In this document: piece after piece, positions 1 through 9,364 of the stretch
Position numbering within the stretch: the first letter of the stretch is position 1
How the letters are laid out: every line of letters starts with the position of its first letter
NCBI GenBank assembly: GCA_029939505.1
Contig: JAOZSV010000001.1
Coordinates: forward strand, 1-64,000
DNA length: 64,000 nt
Source: Thiotrichaceae bacterium
Lineage (GTDB): Bacteria; Pseudomonadota; Gammaproteobacteria; Beggiatoales; Beggiatoaceae
Reading direction: 5' to 3'
Notes under the pieces: generated by a model
The model's input: the letters and a program-made list of their open reading frames with translations, nothing else
The model's database searches: none
What the model was told of the DNA's origin: nothing
Made by a program: the position numbers and the translations under genes

Positions 1-132
1 AGTTAACGAAATTAGAAAAACCTCTGAGGTTTCCAAAACCTCAGAGGTTTAGTTAGCGAAATTAGAAAAACCTCTGAGGTTTCCAAAACCTCAGAGGTTT
101 AGTTAACGAAATTAGAAAAACCTCAGAGGTTT
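1..132. repeat. 50-bp tandem repeat (2 full copies plus a partial) with internal CCTCTGAGGTTTCCAAAACCTCAGAGG palindrome
   Basis: AGTTARCGAAATTAGAAAAACCTCTGAGGTTTCCAAAACCTCAGAGGTTT at 1-50 and 51-100; shortened third unit 101-132. Confidence 0.95.
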
Positions 133-352
133 AGTTAGCGAAAAAGTTTAGCTCCAAATCATCATTATAGAATAACGACAATAATTGTATATAATATCTA
201 CAGGCCGATTGCATATAAACAGGGATAAGGCTTTGATGATCAAGTTTATGCAGATGTTGTTTGGGTTTATCCTTGCCTACATAAAATCCATGTAGATTTC
301 GTATCTGAACTTAATTCACATCAACAATGACATAAAACTTTCAAAAACCATT

Positions 353-3300
353 ATGAAACGTTTCCTAAAATACGCACTTTTTTTAATGTTATTACTGCTG
401 TTAATATTTCTTGGCTCCATTGGCGGGGCAATCACCACAGAAAGTGGCTTACGTTTTCTCGTTCAACAAGCTCAACTATGGGTGCCTGGGAAGCTAAAAG
501 TCGATAGCCTAGAAGGGCGGCTCAGGGATAAAGTGAGCATCACTGGTTTATCTTATCAATTTAAAGAGACGGCAGTCAAAGTCGGTTCATTCAAATTGGA
601 TTGGGATGCAGACTCCTTATTGAATGGGCAGGCACATGTGAAAAAACTGCATATTGATCGTATTGAAGTGCATTTGCCCAAAACGGAAGAGGATAAAGAA
701 TCAGAACCGTTCGTACTTCCTGACATCAAATTACCCCTAAAAATTGCCCTTGATGATGTGAAAATAGATCACCTCTCAATTAAAATAGCTGGGGCAGCAC
801 CCTTGATCATTGATAGCATTGAGTTGCAATCAACAACAACTGATGTGTTATCTTTGCAGCATTTACTGGTTAAATCGCCACAGTTTAATGCCAAACTGGT
901 TGGCGATGTCGGTTTAACAGCACCACATACGGTACAGCTTGATTTAGATTGGACAGCTAAATTGCCTGAATTTACTGTTGTTGGAGAGGGCAAGTTGAGC
1001 GGAAATATGCAAAAACTGACGTTAAATCATACAGTTAGCAAGCCGTTGAAAATAAACTTAAAAACGACAGTAAAGGATGTGTTTGGCGCGTTGGATATAG
1101 ATGCGCTGTTGACCTGGCAAGAAATTTATTGGCCCTTAAATCCAGCTGTGCCTAAAGATTATTTAGTCAACAGTCAACAAGGGCGTGTCACCCTTTTAGG
1201 CACATTGGAAAACTATGACTTTAATTTAAGCGCGAAAGTGGCTGGAAAACAGATTCCTGCTGGGCATTGGACTATCGCTGCGCAAGGTAATCAAGAAGAA
1301 ATCACTTTAAAAGAACTCCGCTCGAAGATTTTAAAGGGAGCCATTAGTGCGACGGGTAAAGTCAGTTGGGTACCCAAATTAGTCGCGCAGGTTAATCTCA
1401 ATACCGATAAAATCACGATCAAAGACTTTTGGAAAGAATGGCCTGATCAATTAAGAATCAACAGCCAATTAGTCGCTAACCTAGACGGCGATCATTTTAA
1501 AATCCATCAGTTCGATGTGAATTTACCTCAAACAGCTGCCAAATTATCTTTGAAAGGCGAAGGTATGTTAGCGGGTGAAAAAACGCGGGTAAAAACCGCC
1601 ACTTTGGCATGGCAAGGCGTGCAATGGCCCTTAGTGGGCAAAGAATCTCTTGTTAGCAGTAAAAAGGGAAAGGTGAGTATGATTGGTTCGCCGCAAAATT
1701 ATCGGGTTAATTTGGAGACGCAATTAGCAGGGGCGCAAATTCCACCAGGAGATTTGGCGATTAACGGACATGGTAATTTGCAACAGTTCACGCTGGAATC
1801 ACTCCGCACCGATATTTTAAAAGGGGTAATTAATACAACAGGTAAAATCAGTTGGCAACCTAAATTAGTCGCAGAAGTCAAACTCAATACGGATCAAATC
1901 ACCATAAAAGACTTTTGGAAAGAATGGCCAGATCAATTAAGAATCAATAGCCAATTGGTGGCGAACCTTAACGGTGATCATTTCAAAATCCATCAGTTCG
2001 ATGTGAATTTGCCTCAAACGGCTGCCAAATTATCTCTGAAAGGCGAAGGAATGCTGGCGGGAGAAAAAACCCGTTTAAAAACAGCAATTTTGACATGGCA
2101 AGGCGTACAATGGCCCTTAGTTGGTAATCAATCCATCGTCACCAGCAAAAATGGCTGGGTAAATGTAATTGGCACTCCGCAAAATTACTGTGTTGATTTA
2201 AAAACCCAATTAGCAGGGGCGCAAATTCCACCAGGAGATTTAACAGTCGCCGGGCGCGGTAACTTGCAACAGTTCACGTTAGAATCATTCCGCGCCGACA
2301 TTTTAGAAGGAGTAATCAATACAACGGGTAAAATCAGTTGGAAACCTGAATTAGTCGCAGAAGTCAACCTCAATACGGATCAAATCACCATAAAAGACTT
2401 CTGGAAAGATTGGCCTGATCAATTAAGAATCAATAGCCAATTGGTGGCGAACCTTAAGGGCGAACATTTCAAAATCCACAAGCTCGATGTGAATTTGCCT
2501 CAAACGGCAGCCAAATTATCTCTGAAAGGCGAAGGAATGCTGGCAGGTGAAAAAACACGTTTAAAAACAGCTACTTTAGCATGGACAGGCCTACAATGGC
2601 CCTTAGTCGGCAAAAATCCCCTTGTCACCAGCAAAAAAGGTCAAGTCAATGCTGTTGGCACACCAGAAGATTACCATGTCGATTTTGAGACGCAATTAGC
2701 GGGGGCGCAAATTCCACCGGGACATTTGGCGATTAATGGATACGGCAATTTGCAACAGTTCACGTTAGAATCACTCCGCGCCGATATTTTAGAAGGAGTA
2801 ATCAATACAACGGGCAAAGTCAGTTGGCAACCTGAATTAGTCGCAGAAGTCAACCTCAATACGGAACAAATTACCATAAAAGACTTTTGGAAAGATTGGC
2901 CTGATCAATTAAGAATCAATAGCCAATTGGTGGCGAACCTTAAGGGCGAACATTTCAAAATCCACAAGCTCGATGTGAATTTGCCTCAAACGGCAGCCAA
3001 ATTATCTCTGAAAGGCGAAGGAATGCTGGCAGGTGAAAAAACACGTTTAAAAACAGCTACTTTAGCATGGACAGGCCTACAATGGCCCTTAGTCGGCAAA
3101 AATCCCCTTGTCACCAGCAAAAAAGGTCAAGTCAATGCTGTTGGCACACCAGAAGATTACCATGTCGATTTTGAGACGCAATTAGCGGGGGCGCAAATTC
3201 CACCGGGACATTTGGCGATTAATGGATACGGCAATTTGCAACAGTTCACGTTAGAATCACTCCGCGCCGATATTTTAGAAGGAGTAATCAATACAACGGG

Positions 3301-6274
3301 CAAAGTCAGTTGGCAACCTGAATTAGTCGCAGAAGTCAACCTCAATACGGATCAAATTACCATAAAAGACTTCTGGAAAGAATGGCCTGATCAATTAAGA
3401 ATAAATAGCCAATTGGTGGCGAACCTTAAGGGCGATCATTTCAAAATCCACAAGCTCGATGTGAATTTGCCTCAAACGGCTGCTAAATTATCTCTTCAAG
3501 GAGAAGGATCGCTGGCAGGTAAAACACCTCGTTTTGATGCAACAGTCGCATGGCAAAATGTGCAATGGCCCTTAACAGGCTCACCCGCATTAGTCAACAC
3601 TCAAAAAGGCACTCTCCATGCTTTGGGAACGCCCAATGATTATCAATTAAATTTAAACGCTGATATTCAGGGCAAAGATATACCCGCCGGCTCTTGGAAA
3701 GCGACAGGTTCTGGCAATACCAGCCGTTTCCAATTCAAAAATTTACAGGCGAACATTTTAGAAGGTACGCTTGATTTAACAGGAAAAGTGCGTTGGCAGC
3801 CTGAAATTAATTGGCAAATTGCTTTAAATGGAAAGAATATCAATCCGGGGAGTCAATATTCAGAATGGCCAGGCAAAATCGCGCTAAAAGTTCATAGTAA
3901 AGGTCGCCTCAAAAACGGTCATTTAGAGACGCAAGTCAAATTGAAACATATCAAAGGGCAATTGCGTGAATATCCACTTCACCTGAAAACGGAAGTCGCT
4001 ATTAATAATAATAGCTATAAAATCAATTGGTTAGATTTTAAATTTGGAAAAATACACCTCATGGCTAATGGAAAACTGGGAGAACGCTCAAAATTAGAGT
4101 GGAGTCTTAATGCCCCCGATCTTGCTACCCTATTACCAGAAGCCCAAGGTAGCCTATCTGGAAAAGGCAATTTAACCGGCTCCCTTAACTCACCACATAT
4201 TACCGCCAAGTTAAATGGGAACTCATTGCTTTTTCAAGAGAACAGTTTAAATGCCATCGCTGCGAATATTAATGTCAATCTACACACACAAAAAGAACTC
4301 TTTTTAGAATTGATCGCCACAGATTTTAAACAAGGCGCAACTGAAATTGACACTTTAAGTTTACAAGTTCAAGGAAATTTCACAGCACATCACTTAATTG
4401 CGAGCCTGAAAATGCCCAGAGACGATTTCTCTCTCAAGCTACAAGGCGGTTTTAAAGAATCCCGTTGGCAGGGCAAATTACAAGAATTAACGGCATCAAC
4501 AGCAAAAGTGGGTGATTGGCAATTGCAAGCACCTGCTGATCTGACTCTATCCGCAGAAGAAGCGCGACTGGCTCAGGTTTGCTTACAACAGAGTCAACAT
4601 AAAATATGTACCCAACTCCATTGGCAAAAAACGGCAAAAAGCATGGTGAAAGCCACATTGGAAAACATCTCTTTAGCACTTTTTGATGCCTTTCTGCCCC
4701 CATATTCCAATTTAACCGGTATAATTAATGGAGACTTAGCAACGACTTTACACCCTGATGGGGCGATTAAATCAGACATGGTAATCAATCTCTCACAGGG
4801 CGCATTTAAAACATTTCTAAACAATGAATATAAGGCATTTCCTCATCAAGGCGGGAAATTCAATTTACAAATAACCCAAACGGGTTTAGCAGCTAAACTG
4901 AATTTCGATCTGCTTGAGAAAAGTGGAATACATAGCACATTTCACCTGCCAGGGTTCACTCATCTACCACTGAGCAATAAACAAATTCTCCAAGGAGAAA
5001 TGAAAGCCACTTTTGCTGATTTAGACATTTTACCCATATTCGTTTCCCAAGTTGAAAAAACCAAAGGTGAAATTAATATGGAGTTCAAACTGGGTGGAAT
5101 AATGGAAGCACCAGAAGTACAAGGGCAAATACGGATGAAAAATATTGCAACAGATTTACCAGAATTAGGTTTAGAAATCAAAGCGTTAGATGTAACGATT
5201 CTCGCTGAAAAAGAGAATATCACATTACAAGGCCACCTCAAATCTGGAGAAGGAAAACTCAACCTCAAGGGAACAGCTAAGTTAATCTCTGCGACAGACT
5301 GGAAAGCGAATTTGAACATTGCTGGTAAAAATTTTAAAGTCATTGATACAGCAGATGCTTGGGGAATCGTCTCGCCCAATATTGATGTGAAAGCCGTCCC
5401 TGATCGCGTTGACGTGCGCGGTAAAATCACGATTCCAGAATTAGCCATTACACCGTCTAAAGCAACAAGTGAAGCCGTGGCTACCTCTAAAGATGTCGTT
5501 ATTGTTAATCCAATTGAGTCAGAACCTGAAGAAAAAAAGGGTTCACCAGCCATAGCCATCTCCAGTCACGTCACCATCATTTTAGGCAATAAAGTCACTT
5601 TTGATGGCGCAGGTTTCACAAGCCGTTTTGGTGGGACAGTGATAGCCAGTAACAATCCGGGTAAAATAACCGTTGGCAATGGTGAACTCTATATTATTAA
5701 AGGCCGCTATAACGCTTATGGACAAAACTTAAAAATTGATCGAGGACGCGTATTTTTCAGCGGCGGGCCTATCGAAAATCCCGGTTTAGACATCAAAGCA
5801 TACCGCCGTATCAAACGTAAAGGTAATGATGATGTGATTGCGGGCATACATATACAAGGCACTGCACAATTACCAAAATTAGTTTTATATTCAAAACCCA
5901 CTTATGACGAAAGTAATACCCTGTCTTATATGATACTGGGCAAACCCGTGGCAGAGGTCGGCAAAGGAGAGAGTAATCTCTTATTAAATGCGGCGGCAGC
6001 CTTACCTTTAAAACATGGTGATAAATTAACACAAAAAATGGGGAAACAATTTGGTTTTGATGAAGCCGGTATTTCGACAGAAGACGGTATTGAACAAGCC
6101 GCGTTTGTATTGGGTAAATACCTCCGTCCAGGTTTATATGTCAGCTATGGAATTGGTCTCTTTGACGGTAACAATGTTTTACGAACGCGCTACGAACTCT
6201 CCAAGAGGCTTATGCTAGAAACAGAATTGGGAACAGAAAATGGCGTTGATTTACGCTATTCGCTAGAACGTTAA
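353..6274 (+). CDS. tamB: TamB-like translocation/assembly module protein (AsmA/DUF490 family) with internal tandem repeats
   Basis: N-terminal signal-anchor, very long beta-rich repetitive protein, C-terminal TamB-type region (GKITVGNGELYIIKGRYNAYGQNLKIDRGRVFFSGGPIENPGLDIKAYR ... GKYLRPGLYVSYGIGLFDGNNVLRTRYELSKRLMLETELG). Confidence 0.9.
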   Translation: MKRFLKYALFLMLLLLLIFLGSIGGAITTESGLRFLVQQAQLWVPGKLKVDSLEGRLRDKVSITGLSYQFKETAVKVGSFKLDWDADSLLNGQAHVKKLHIDRIEVHLPKTEEDKESEPFVLPDIKLPLKIALDDVKIDHLSIKIAGAAPLIIDSIELQSTTTDVLSLQHLLVKSPQFNAKLVGDVGLTAPHTVQLDLDWTAKLPEFTVVGEGKLSGNMQKLTLNHTVSKPLKINLKTTVKDVFGALDIDALLTWQEIYWPLNPAVPKDYLVNSQQGRVTLLGTLENYDFNLSAKVAGKQIPAGHWTIAAQGNQEEITLKELRSKILKGAISATGKVSWVPKLVAQVNLNTDKITIKDFWKEWPDQLRINSQLVANLDGDHFKIHQFDVNLPQTAAKLSLKGEGMLAGEKTRVKTATLAWQGVQWPLVGKESLVSSKKGKVSMIGSPQNYRVNLETQLAGAQIPPGDLAINGHGNLQQFTLESLRTDILKGVINTTGKISWQPKLVAEVKLNTDQITIKDFWKEWPDQLRINSQLVANLNGDHFKIHQFDVNLPQTAAKLSLKGEGMLAGEKTRLKTAILTWQGVQWPLVGNQSIVTSKNGWVNVIGTPQNYCVDLKTQLAGAQIPPGDLTVAGRGNLQQFTLESFRADILEGVINTTGKISWKPELVAEVNLNTDQITIKDFWKDWPDQLRINSQLVANLKGEHFKIHKLDVNLPQTAAKLSLKGEGMLAGEKTRLKTATLAWTGLQWPLVGKNPLVTSKKGQVNAVGTPEDYHVDFETQLAGAQIPPGHLAINGYGNLQQFTLESLRADILEGVINTTGKVSWQPELVAEVNLNTEQITIKDFWKDWPDQLRINSQLVANLKGEHFKIHKLDVNLPQTAAKLSLKGEGMLAGEKTRLKTATLAWTGLQWPLVGKNPLVTSKKGQVNAVGTPEDYHVDFETQLAGAQIPPGHLAINGYGNLQQFTLESLRADILEGVINTTGKVSWQPELVAEVNLNTDQITIKDFWKEWPDQLRINSQLVANLKGDHFKIHKLDVNLPQTAAKLSLQGEGSLAGKTPRFDATVAWQNVQWPLTGSPALVNTQKGTLHALGTPNDYQLNLNADIQGKDIPAGSWKATGSGNTSRFQFKNLQANILEGTLDLTGKVRWQPEINWQIALNGKNINPGSQYSEWPGKIALKVHSKGRLKNGHLETQVKLKHIKGQLREYPLHLKTEVAINNNSYKINWLDFKFGKIHLMANGKLGERSKLEWSLNAPDLATLLPEAQGSLSGKGNLTGSLNSPHITAKLNGNSLLFQENSLNAIAANINVNLHTQKELFLELIATDFKQGATEIDTLSLQVQGNFTAHHLIASLKMPRDDFSLKLQGGFKESRWQGKLQELTASTAKVGDWQLQAPADLTLSAEEARLAQVCLQQSQHKICTQLHWQKTAKSMVKATLENISLALFDAFLPPYSNLTGIINGDLATTLHPDGAIKSDMVINLSQGAFKTFLNNEYKAFPHQGGKFNLQITQTGLAAKLNFDLLEKSGIHSTFHLPGFTHLPLSNKQILQGEMKATFADLDILPIFVSQVEKTKGEINMEFKLGGIMEAPEVQGQIRMKNIATDLPELGLEIKALDVTILAEKENITLQGHLKSGEGKLNLKGTAKLISATDWKANLNIAGKNFKVIDTADAWGIVSPNIDVKAVPDRVDVRGKITIPELAITPSKATSEAVATSKDVVIVNPIESEPEEKKGSPAIAISSHVTIILGNKVTFDGAGFTSRFGGTVIASNNPGKITVGNGELYIIKGRYNAYGQNLKIDRGRVFFSGGPIENPGLDIKAYRRIKRKGNDDVIAGIHIQGTAQLPKLVLYSKPTYDESNTLSYMILGKPVAEVGKGESNLLLNAAAALPLKHGDKLTQKMGKQFGFDEAGISTEDGIEQAAFVLGKYLRPGLYVSYGIGLFDGNNVLRTRYELSKRLMLETELGTENGVDLRYSLER
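1421..3506 (+). repeat. 486-bp (162-aa) in-frame tandem repeats inside tamB-like gene
   Basis: AAAGACTT(T/C)TGGAAAGA motif recurs at 1421, 1907, 2393, 2879 and 3365, exactly 486 bp apart; units 2393-2878 and 2879-3364 nearly identical. Confidence 0.95.
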
Positions 6275-6283
6275 AGGGTTCCT

Positions 6284-6368
6284 AGACCTGACAGGTTTTT
6301 GAAACCTGTCAGGTCTGTCGTTTTATTGGTTTCTAGACCTGACAGGTTTTTGAAACTTGTCAGGTCTG
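6284..6368. repeat. Two consecutive palindromic repeats AGACCTGACAGGTTTTTGAAAC(C/T)TGTCAGGTCT
   Basis: Read directly; immediately downstream of the tamB stop, could act as terminator-like hairpins. Confidence 0.85.
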
Positions 6369-6502
6369 TCGTTTCTTTTAGTCTGTTTTAACAGACTTGA
6401 ACTGTCAGCCTTGCAATTTATTTCAAGGCGGAATCGTTACGAAAAAAACTTTGTTTCTAAAATGTGAAATTGACTCCAAAAACCCTGAAATACAACTAAA
6501 AC

Positions 6503-8482
6503 ATGCCTAAACCCAACTTAAATAACGCCATCGTTCGCATCCTAATAGAAGACAGCGAACCACGTCAACCATTAGGAGCCGGCTTTTTGGTGTCGTCCCG
6601 CCATATTTTGACGTGCGCTCACGTTATCATCGACGTACTTGATCTCCCAGAAAATACACGCGAAGCACCAGAAGGTCTCATTTATCTTGATTTTCCATTA
6701 CTAGATGATAAACAGACCCTATCCGCAACAGTATATAAATGGTCTCCTGTCAAAGAGAGTGCAAAGGGCGAGTTTGAAGAAGATATTTGTGTTCTTGAAC
6801 TCTCTCCAGAAACCGTTTTACCTAATAAAGCGCAACCAATTCCCATCATTGTTCTTGAGCAGGAGGCCCTTTTTAATGATCGCGCTGTGCGAATGTTCGG
6901 TTTTCCAGAAGACAAAGAAAATGGGGACTGGCTAAACGGAACTTTGCAAGGAACCATCGGGAATGGGAGGGTGCAACTGGAAAGTGAAGTGGGGCGACGG
7001 GGTGTTGCGCCTGGCTTTTCTGGCACAGCGATTTGGGATAAAGAGGAAAACGCCGTCATTGGTATGATGGTAAGTATTTATGCAGGTGAAGTGGATACTT
7101 CCGCTTACATGATACCTGCTTATAAATTTATTGAGGTTTCGCCAGAATTAAAGCAGGTTTGCACCATTATCAAAAAGCGAACCCTTTTGATAGATGGAGT
7201 GCGTCAGTTAGAAACGAAAATGGAAGAGATCACGAAGGAAATAGACGAAGCGCAGCTTTTGGAACGCAACCACGCTTATCCCCAAGCACTTCAACGATGG
7301 AAAAACATTCAATCACTTTTGCCTGATGATATTCGAGCATCAGAAGCGATTCAGGCGTTGGAGGAAAAAATCGCGCTTCAAAAACGGGTGATTGATTTTC
7401 AAACACGTTTGACTAAACATTTTAAGGCATTGGGAGCAACTTATCTCCAAATAGATGTCCGTTTAAGACGCATGAAAAAAGAAGGGGTGGATGACGAAGC
7501 AGAAACCTTGTTAAATTTTATCGAAGAATTTTTAAATCAAGACATTTCTGCCGACGATTTAACTGAATTTTGGTCAATTTTAAACTCACAGCCTTCAAAT
7601 ACAAGGGTTGACGCACTTAATTATCAGACTTTAGCGGAGCGTTTACGACGGGGTAATATTGTGATTTTTTTAGGCAGCGATTTATTGCCCAGTTTTTGTG
7701 ATCAAACCTTATCAAATACTGAAATTGTGAAAGGTTTAGCCGATTTTGTCAAATATCCGAGTTTTAATGGAGATTTTCCAGAAATTTGCGAATACTTTGA
7801 CATGGAACCTAATTTTGGGCGGCAATCATTATCTGATAAATTGCAAACGTTGGTTGAACCTAAAACGTTGGTTGAACCTAAAACGCCGTCTATCGCGCTT
7901 TATCAGTTATTTGCTTTGCTTGAAAAGCCCCTGTTATTGATTTCAGCAACCTATGATACATATCTTGAGCAGAGCTTTCAGGCGTGTAATAAAAAATTTG
8001 TGGTACTGTATCATCATTCTGATAAAAAAAATACAGAGTCCTTATTTCTTGATTATTCTGATAAAACGGAGACTCAACAGAGTTCGAGTGAAAACTTATC
8101 AGAATTGCTCTTATTAGAACAGGGTTATTCGGTTATTTACAAAATTTTAGGACGGGTGGATGGTTCTTCAAATCAGGGGTTAGTTATAGCAGAAAAGGAT
8201 TATTTCACTTTTAATCAGTATCAAGATAAATTGATTCCGAGTTATATTTCGGAATGCTTAAGAACTCAGGGTTTGTTGTTATTGGGTCATCATCCAAAAA
8301 GTTGGGATAAGCGATTGATTCTAAAAATAATTTTAAATAAACGTCCCTATAATGAACCTGCCCTCACCATTTTTCAACAAGCCGATAAATTTGCCAGTTT
8401 ATACTTAAAGAACAAACAGATTGAAAATTATCCGATTGATTTAAAAGTGTTTGTGGAAAATTTGCAGGCGCAATTGTCATAA
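6503..8482 (+). CDS. Trypsin-like serine protease fused via coiled coil to SIR2-like domain (copy 1)
   Basis: N-term GAGFLVSSRHILTCAHVI (His), EEDICVLEL (Asp), PGFSGTAIWD (Ser); C-term RGNIVIFLGSDLLPS, LLISATYDTYLEQ, VIYKILGRVDG, LLLLGHHPKSWDKRLI typical of SIR2-like families. Confidence 0.85.
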   Translation: MPKPNLNNAIVRILIEDSEPRQPLGAGFLVSSRHILTCAHVIIDVLDLPENTREAPEGLIYLDFPLLDDKQTLSATVYKWSPVKESAKGEFEEDICVLELSPETVLPNKAQPIPIIVLEQEALFNDRAVRMFGFPEDKENGDWLNGTLQGTIGNGRVQLESEVGRRGVAPGFSGTAIWDKEENAVIGMMVSIYAGEVDTSAYMIPAYKFIEVSPELKQVCTIIKKRTLLIDGVRQLETKMEEITKEIDEAQLLERNHAYPQALQRWKNIQSLLPDDIRASEAIQALEEKIALQKRVIDFQTRLTKHFKALGATYLQIDVRLRRMKKEGVDDEAETLLNFIEEFLNQDISADDLTEFWSILNSQPSNTRVDALNYQTLAERLRRGNIVIFLGSDLLPSFCDQTLSNTEIVKGLADFVKYPSFNGDFPEICEYFDMEPNFGRQSLSDKLQTLVEPKTLVEPKTPSIALYQLFALLEKPLLLISATYDTYLEQSFQACNKKFVVLYHHSDKKNTESLFLDYSDKTETQQSSSENLSELLLLEQGYSVIYKILGRVDGSSNQGLVIAEKDYFTFNQYQDKLIPSYISECLRTQGLLLLGHHPKSWDKRLILKIILNKRPYNEPALTIFQQADKFASLYLKNKQIENYPIDLKVFVENLQAQLS

Positions 8483-8518
8483 AAAGAAATCCGATTTTTT
8501 TCAAAAATCGGATTTCTA
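8481..8518. terminator. Hairpin AGAAATCCGATTTTTTTCAAAAATCGGATTTCT just after copy 1 stop
   Basis: Perfect inverted repeat directly 3' of stop codon; a member of a dispersed hairpin family. Confidence 0.5.
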
Positions 8519-8595
8519 TACATGCGAATTAAGAGTTAAAATAGGAGTCCAACTCCAAATCACAAAGTTAATGAGTTTGTAAGAGGAATTGAAAT

Positions 8596-9204
8596 ATGGC
8601 ATTTAGTGATTTTAAAAATATTGCAGAAGTGCAGAAAAAATATCATATCAAATACCATGAAGCCATTTTTCTGGTTACTGAAGAAATACAACCATCAGAA
8701 AACTTTTTAAGTGACTTGGAATTTTATAAAGAAAATATTGATGTTTTTAGTTCAGAAGCCTCACGCTGTGAAATTATCATTTCTCCCCTTTTGAGAGAAG
8801 TGTATAAAAAATATTATTTAAAGTGTTCCTTCTGGATCCAAAAAAGTCTGTCTTATGATGAAACGCTTTCTGGCACACCAGATTATATCTTTTCTGCTCG
8901 TTCTGAGTTAGGTAAGACGGTATTAGAGAAACCAATACTTATTGTCGTTGAAGCAAAAAAAAATGATTTTGAACAAGGTTGGGGGCAATGTTTAGCGGAA
9001 TTAGTTGCTTCGCAAAAAATCAATGATGATTTTGAGCATCCTGTTTATGGAATTGTTACTGATGGTAATTTATGGCAATTTGGAGAATTGAAAAGAGATG
9101 TTTTTGTTAAAGAACCAATCAATTTTACAATTGATAAGTTAAATCAATTGTATGGGGCATTAAATTATGTGGTTCAATTAAGTGGAGAGAGTCCAAACCT
9201 TTAG
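8596..9204 (+). CDS. Restriction-endonuclease-like (PD-(D/E)XK fold) hypothetical protein
   Basis: GTPDYIFSAR...PILIVVEAKKNDFEQGWGQCLAELVASQ...VYGIVTDGNLWQFGEL: D...EAK core followed by Q-rich helix. Confidence 0.6.
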   Translation: MAFSDFKNIAEVQKKYHIKYHEAIFLVTEEIQPSENFLSDLEFYKENIDVFSSEASRCEIIISPLLREVYKKYYLKCSFWIQKSLSYDETLSGTPDYIFSARSELGKTVLEKPILIVVEAKKNDFEQGWGQCLAELVASQKINDDFEHPVYGIVTDGNLWQFGELKRDVFVKEPINFTIDKLNQLYGALNYVVQLSGESPNL

Positions 9205-9300
9205 ATTTGGAAGTTGGAGTCCAAACCTTTAGATTTGGAAGTTGGAGTCCAAACCTTTAGATTTGGAAGTTGGAGTCCAAACCTTTAGATTTGGAAGTGA
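9189..9300. repeat. 28-bp tandem repeat x4 (GAGTCCAAACCTTTAGATTTGGAAGTTG)
   Basis: Units start at 9189, 9217, 9245, 9273; the first supplies the stop codon of the upstream CDS. Confidence 0.97.
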
Positions 9301-9364
9301 TTGATATTTAATCCAAATCTGAAGGTTTGGATTCCAATAAATTGAAATTCATTAACCATTCACC

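Noticed and set aside
1699-3345. Series of ~62-aa minus-strand ORFs spaced 486 bp apart in tamB
   Set aside because: They are antisense shadows of the in-frame 486-bp coding repeats, Cys/Ser/Pro-rich without domain support.
4960-5559. 199-aa minus-strand ORF antisense to tamB
   Set aside because: Overlaps conserved TamB C-terminal coding sequence; composition is typical of antisense artefacts.
6682-7059. 125-aa minus-strand ORFs antisense to the trypsin domains (also 14829-15206)
   Set aside because: Present in both copies only because the sense strand is duplicated; no independent evidence for coding.
9189-9300. CRISPR-like array of 28-bp repeats
   Set aside because: Units are directly abutting with no spacers and no cas genes are nearby; it is a simple tandem repeat.
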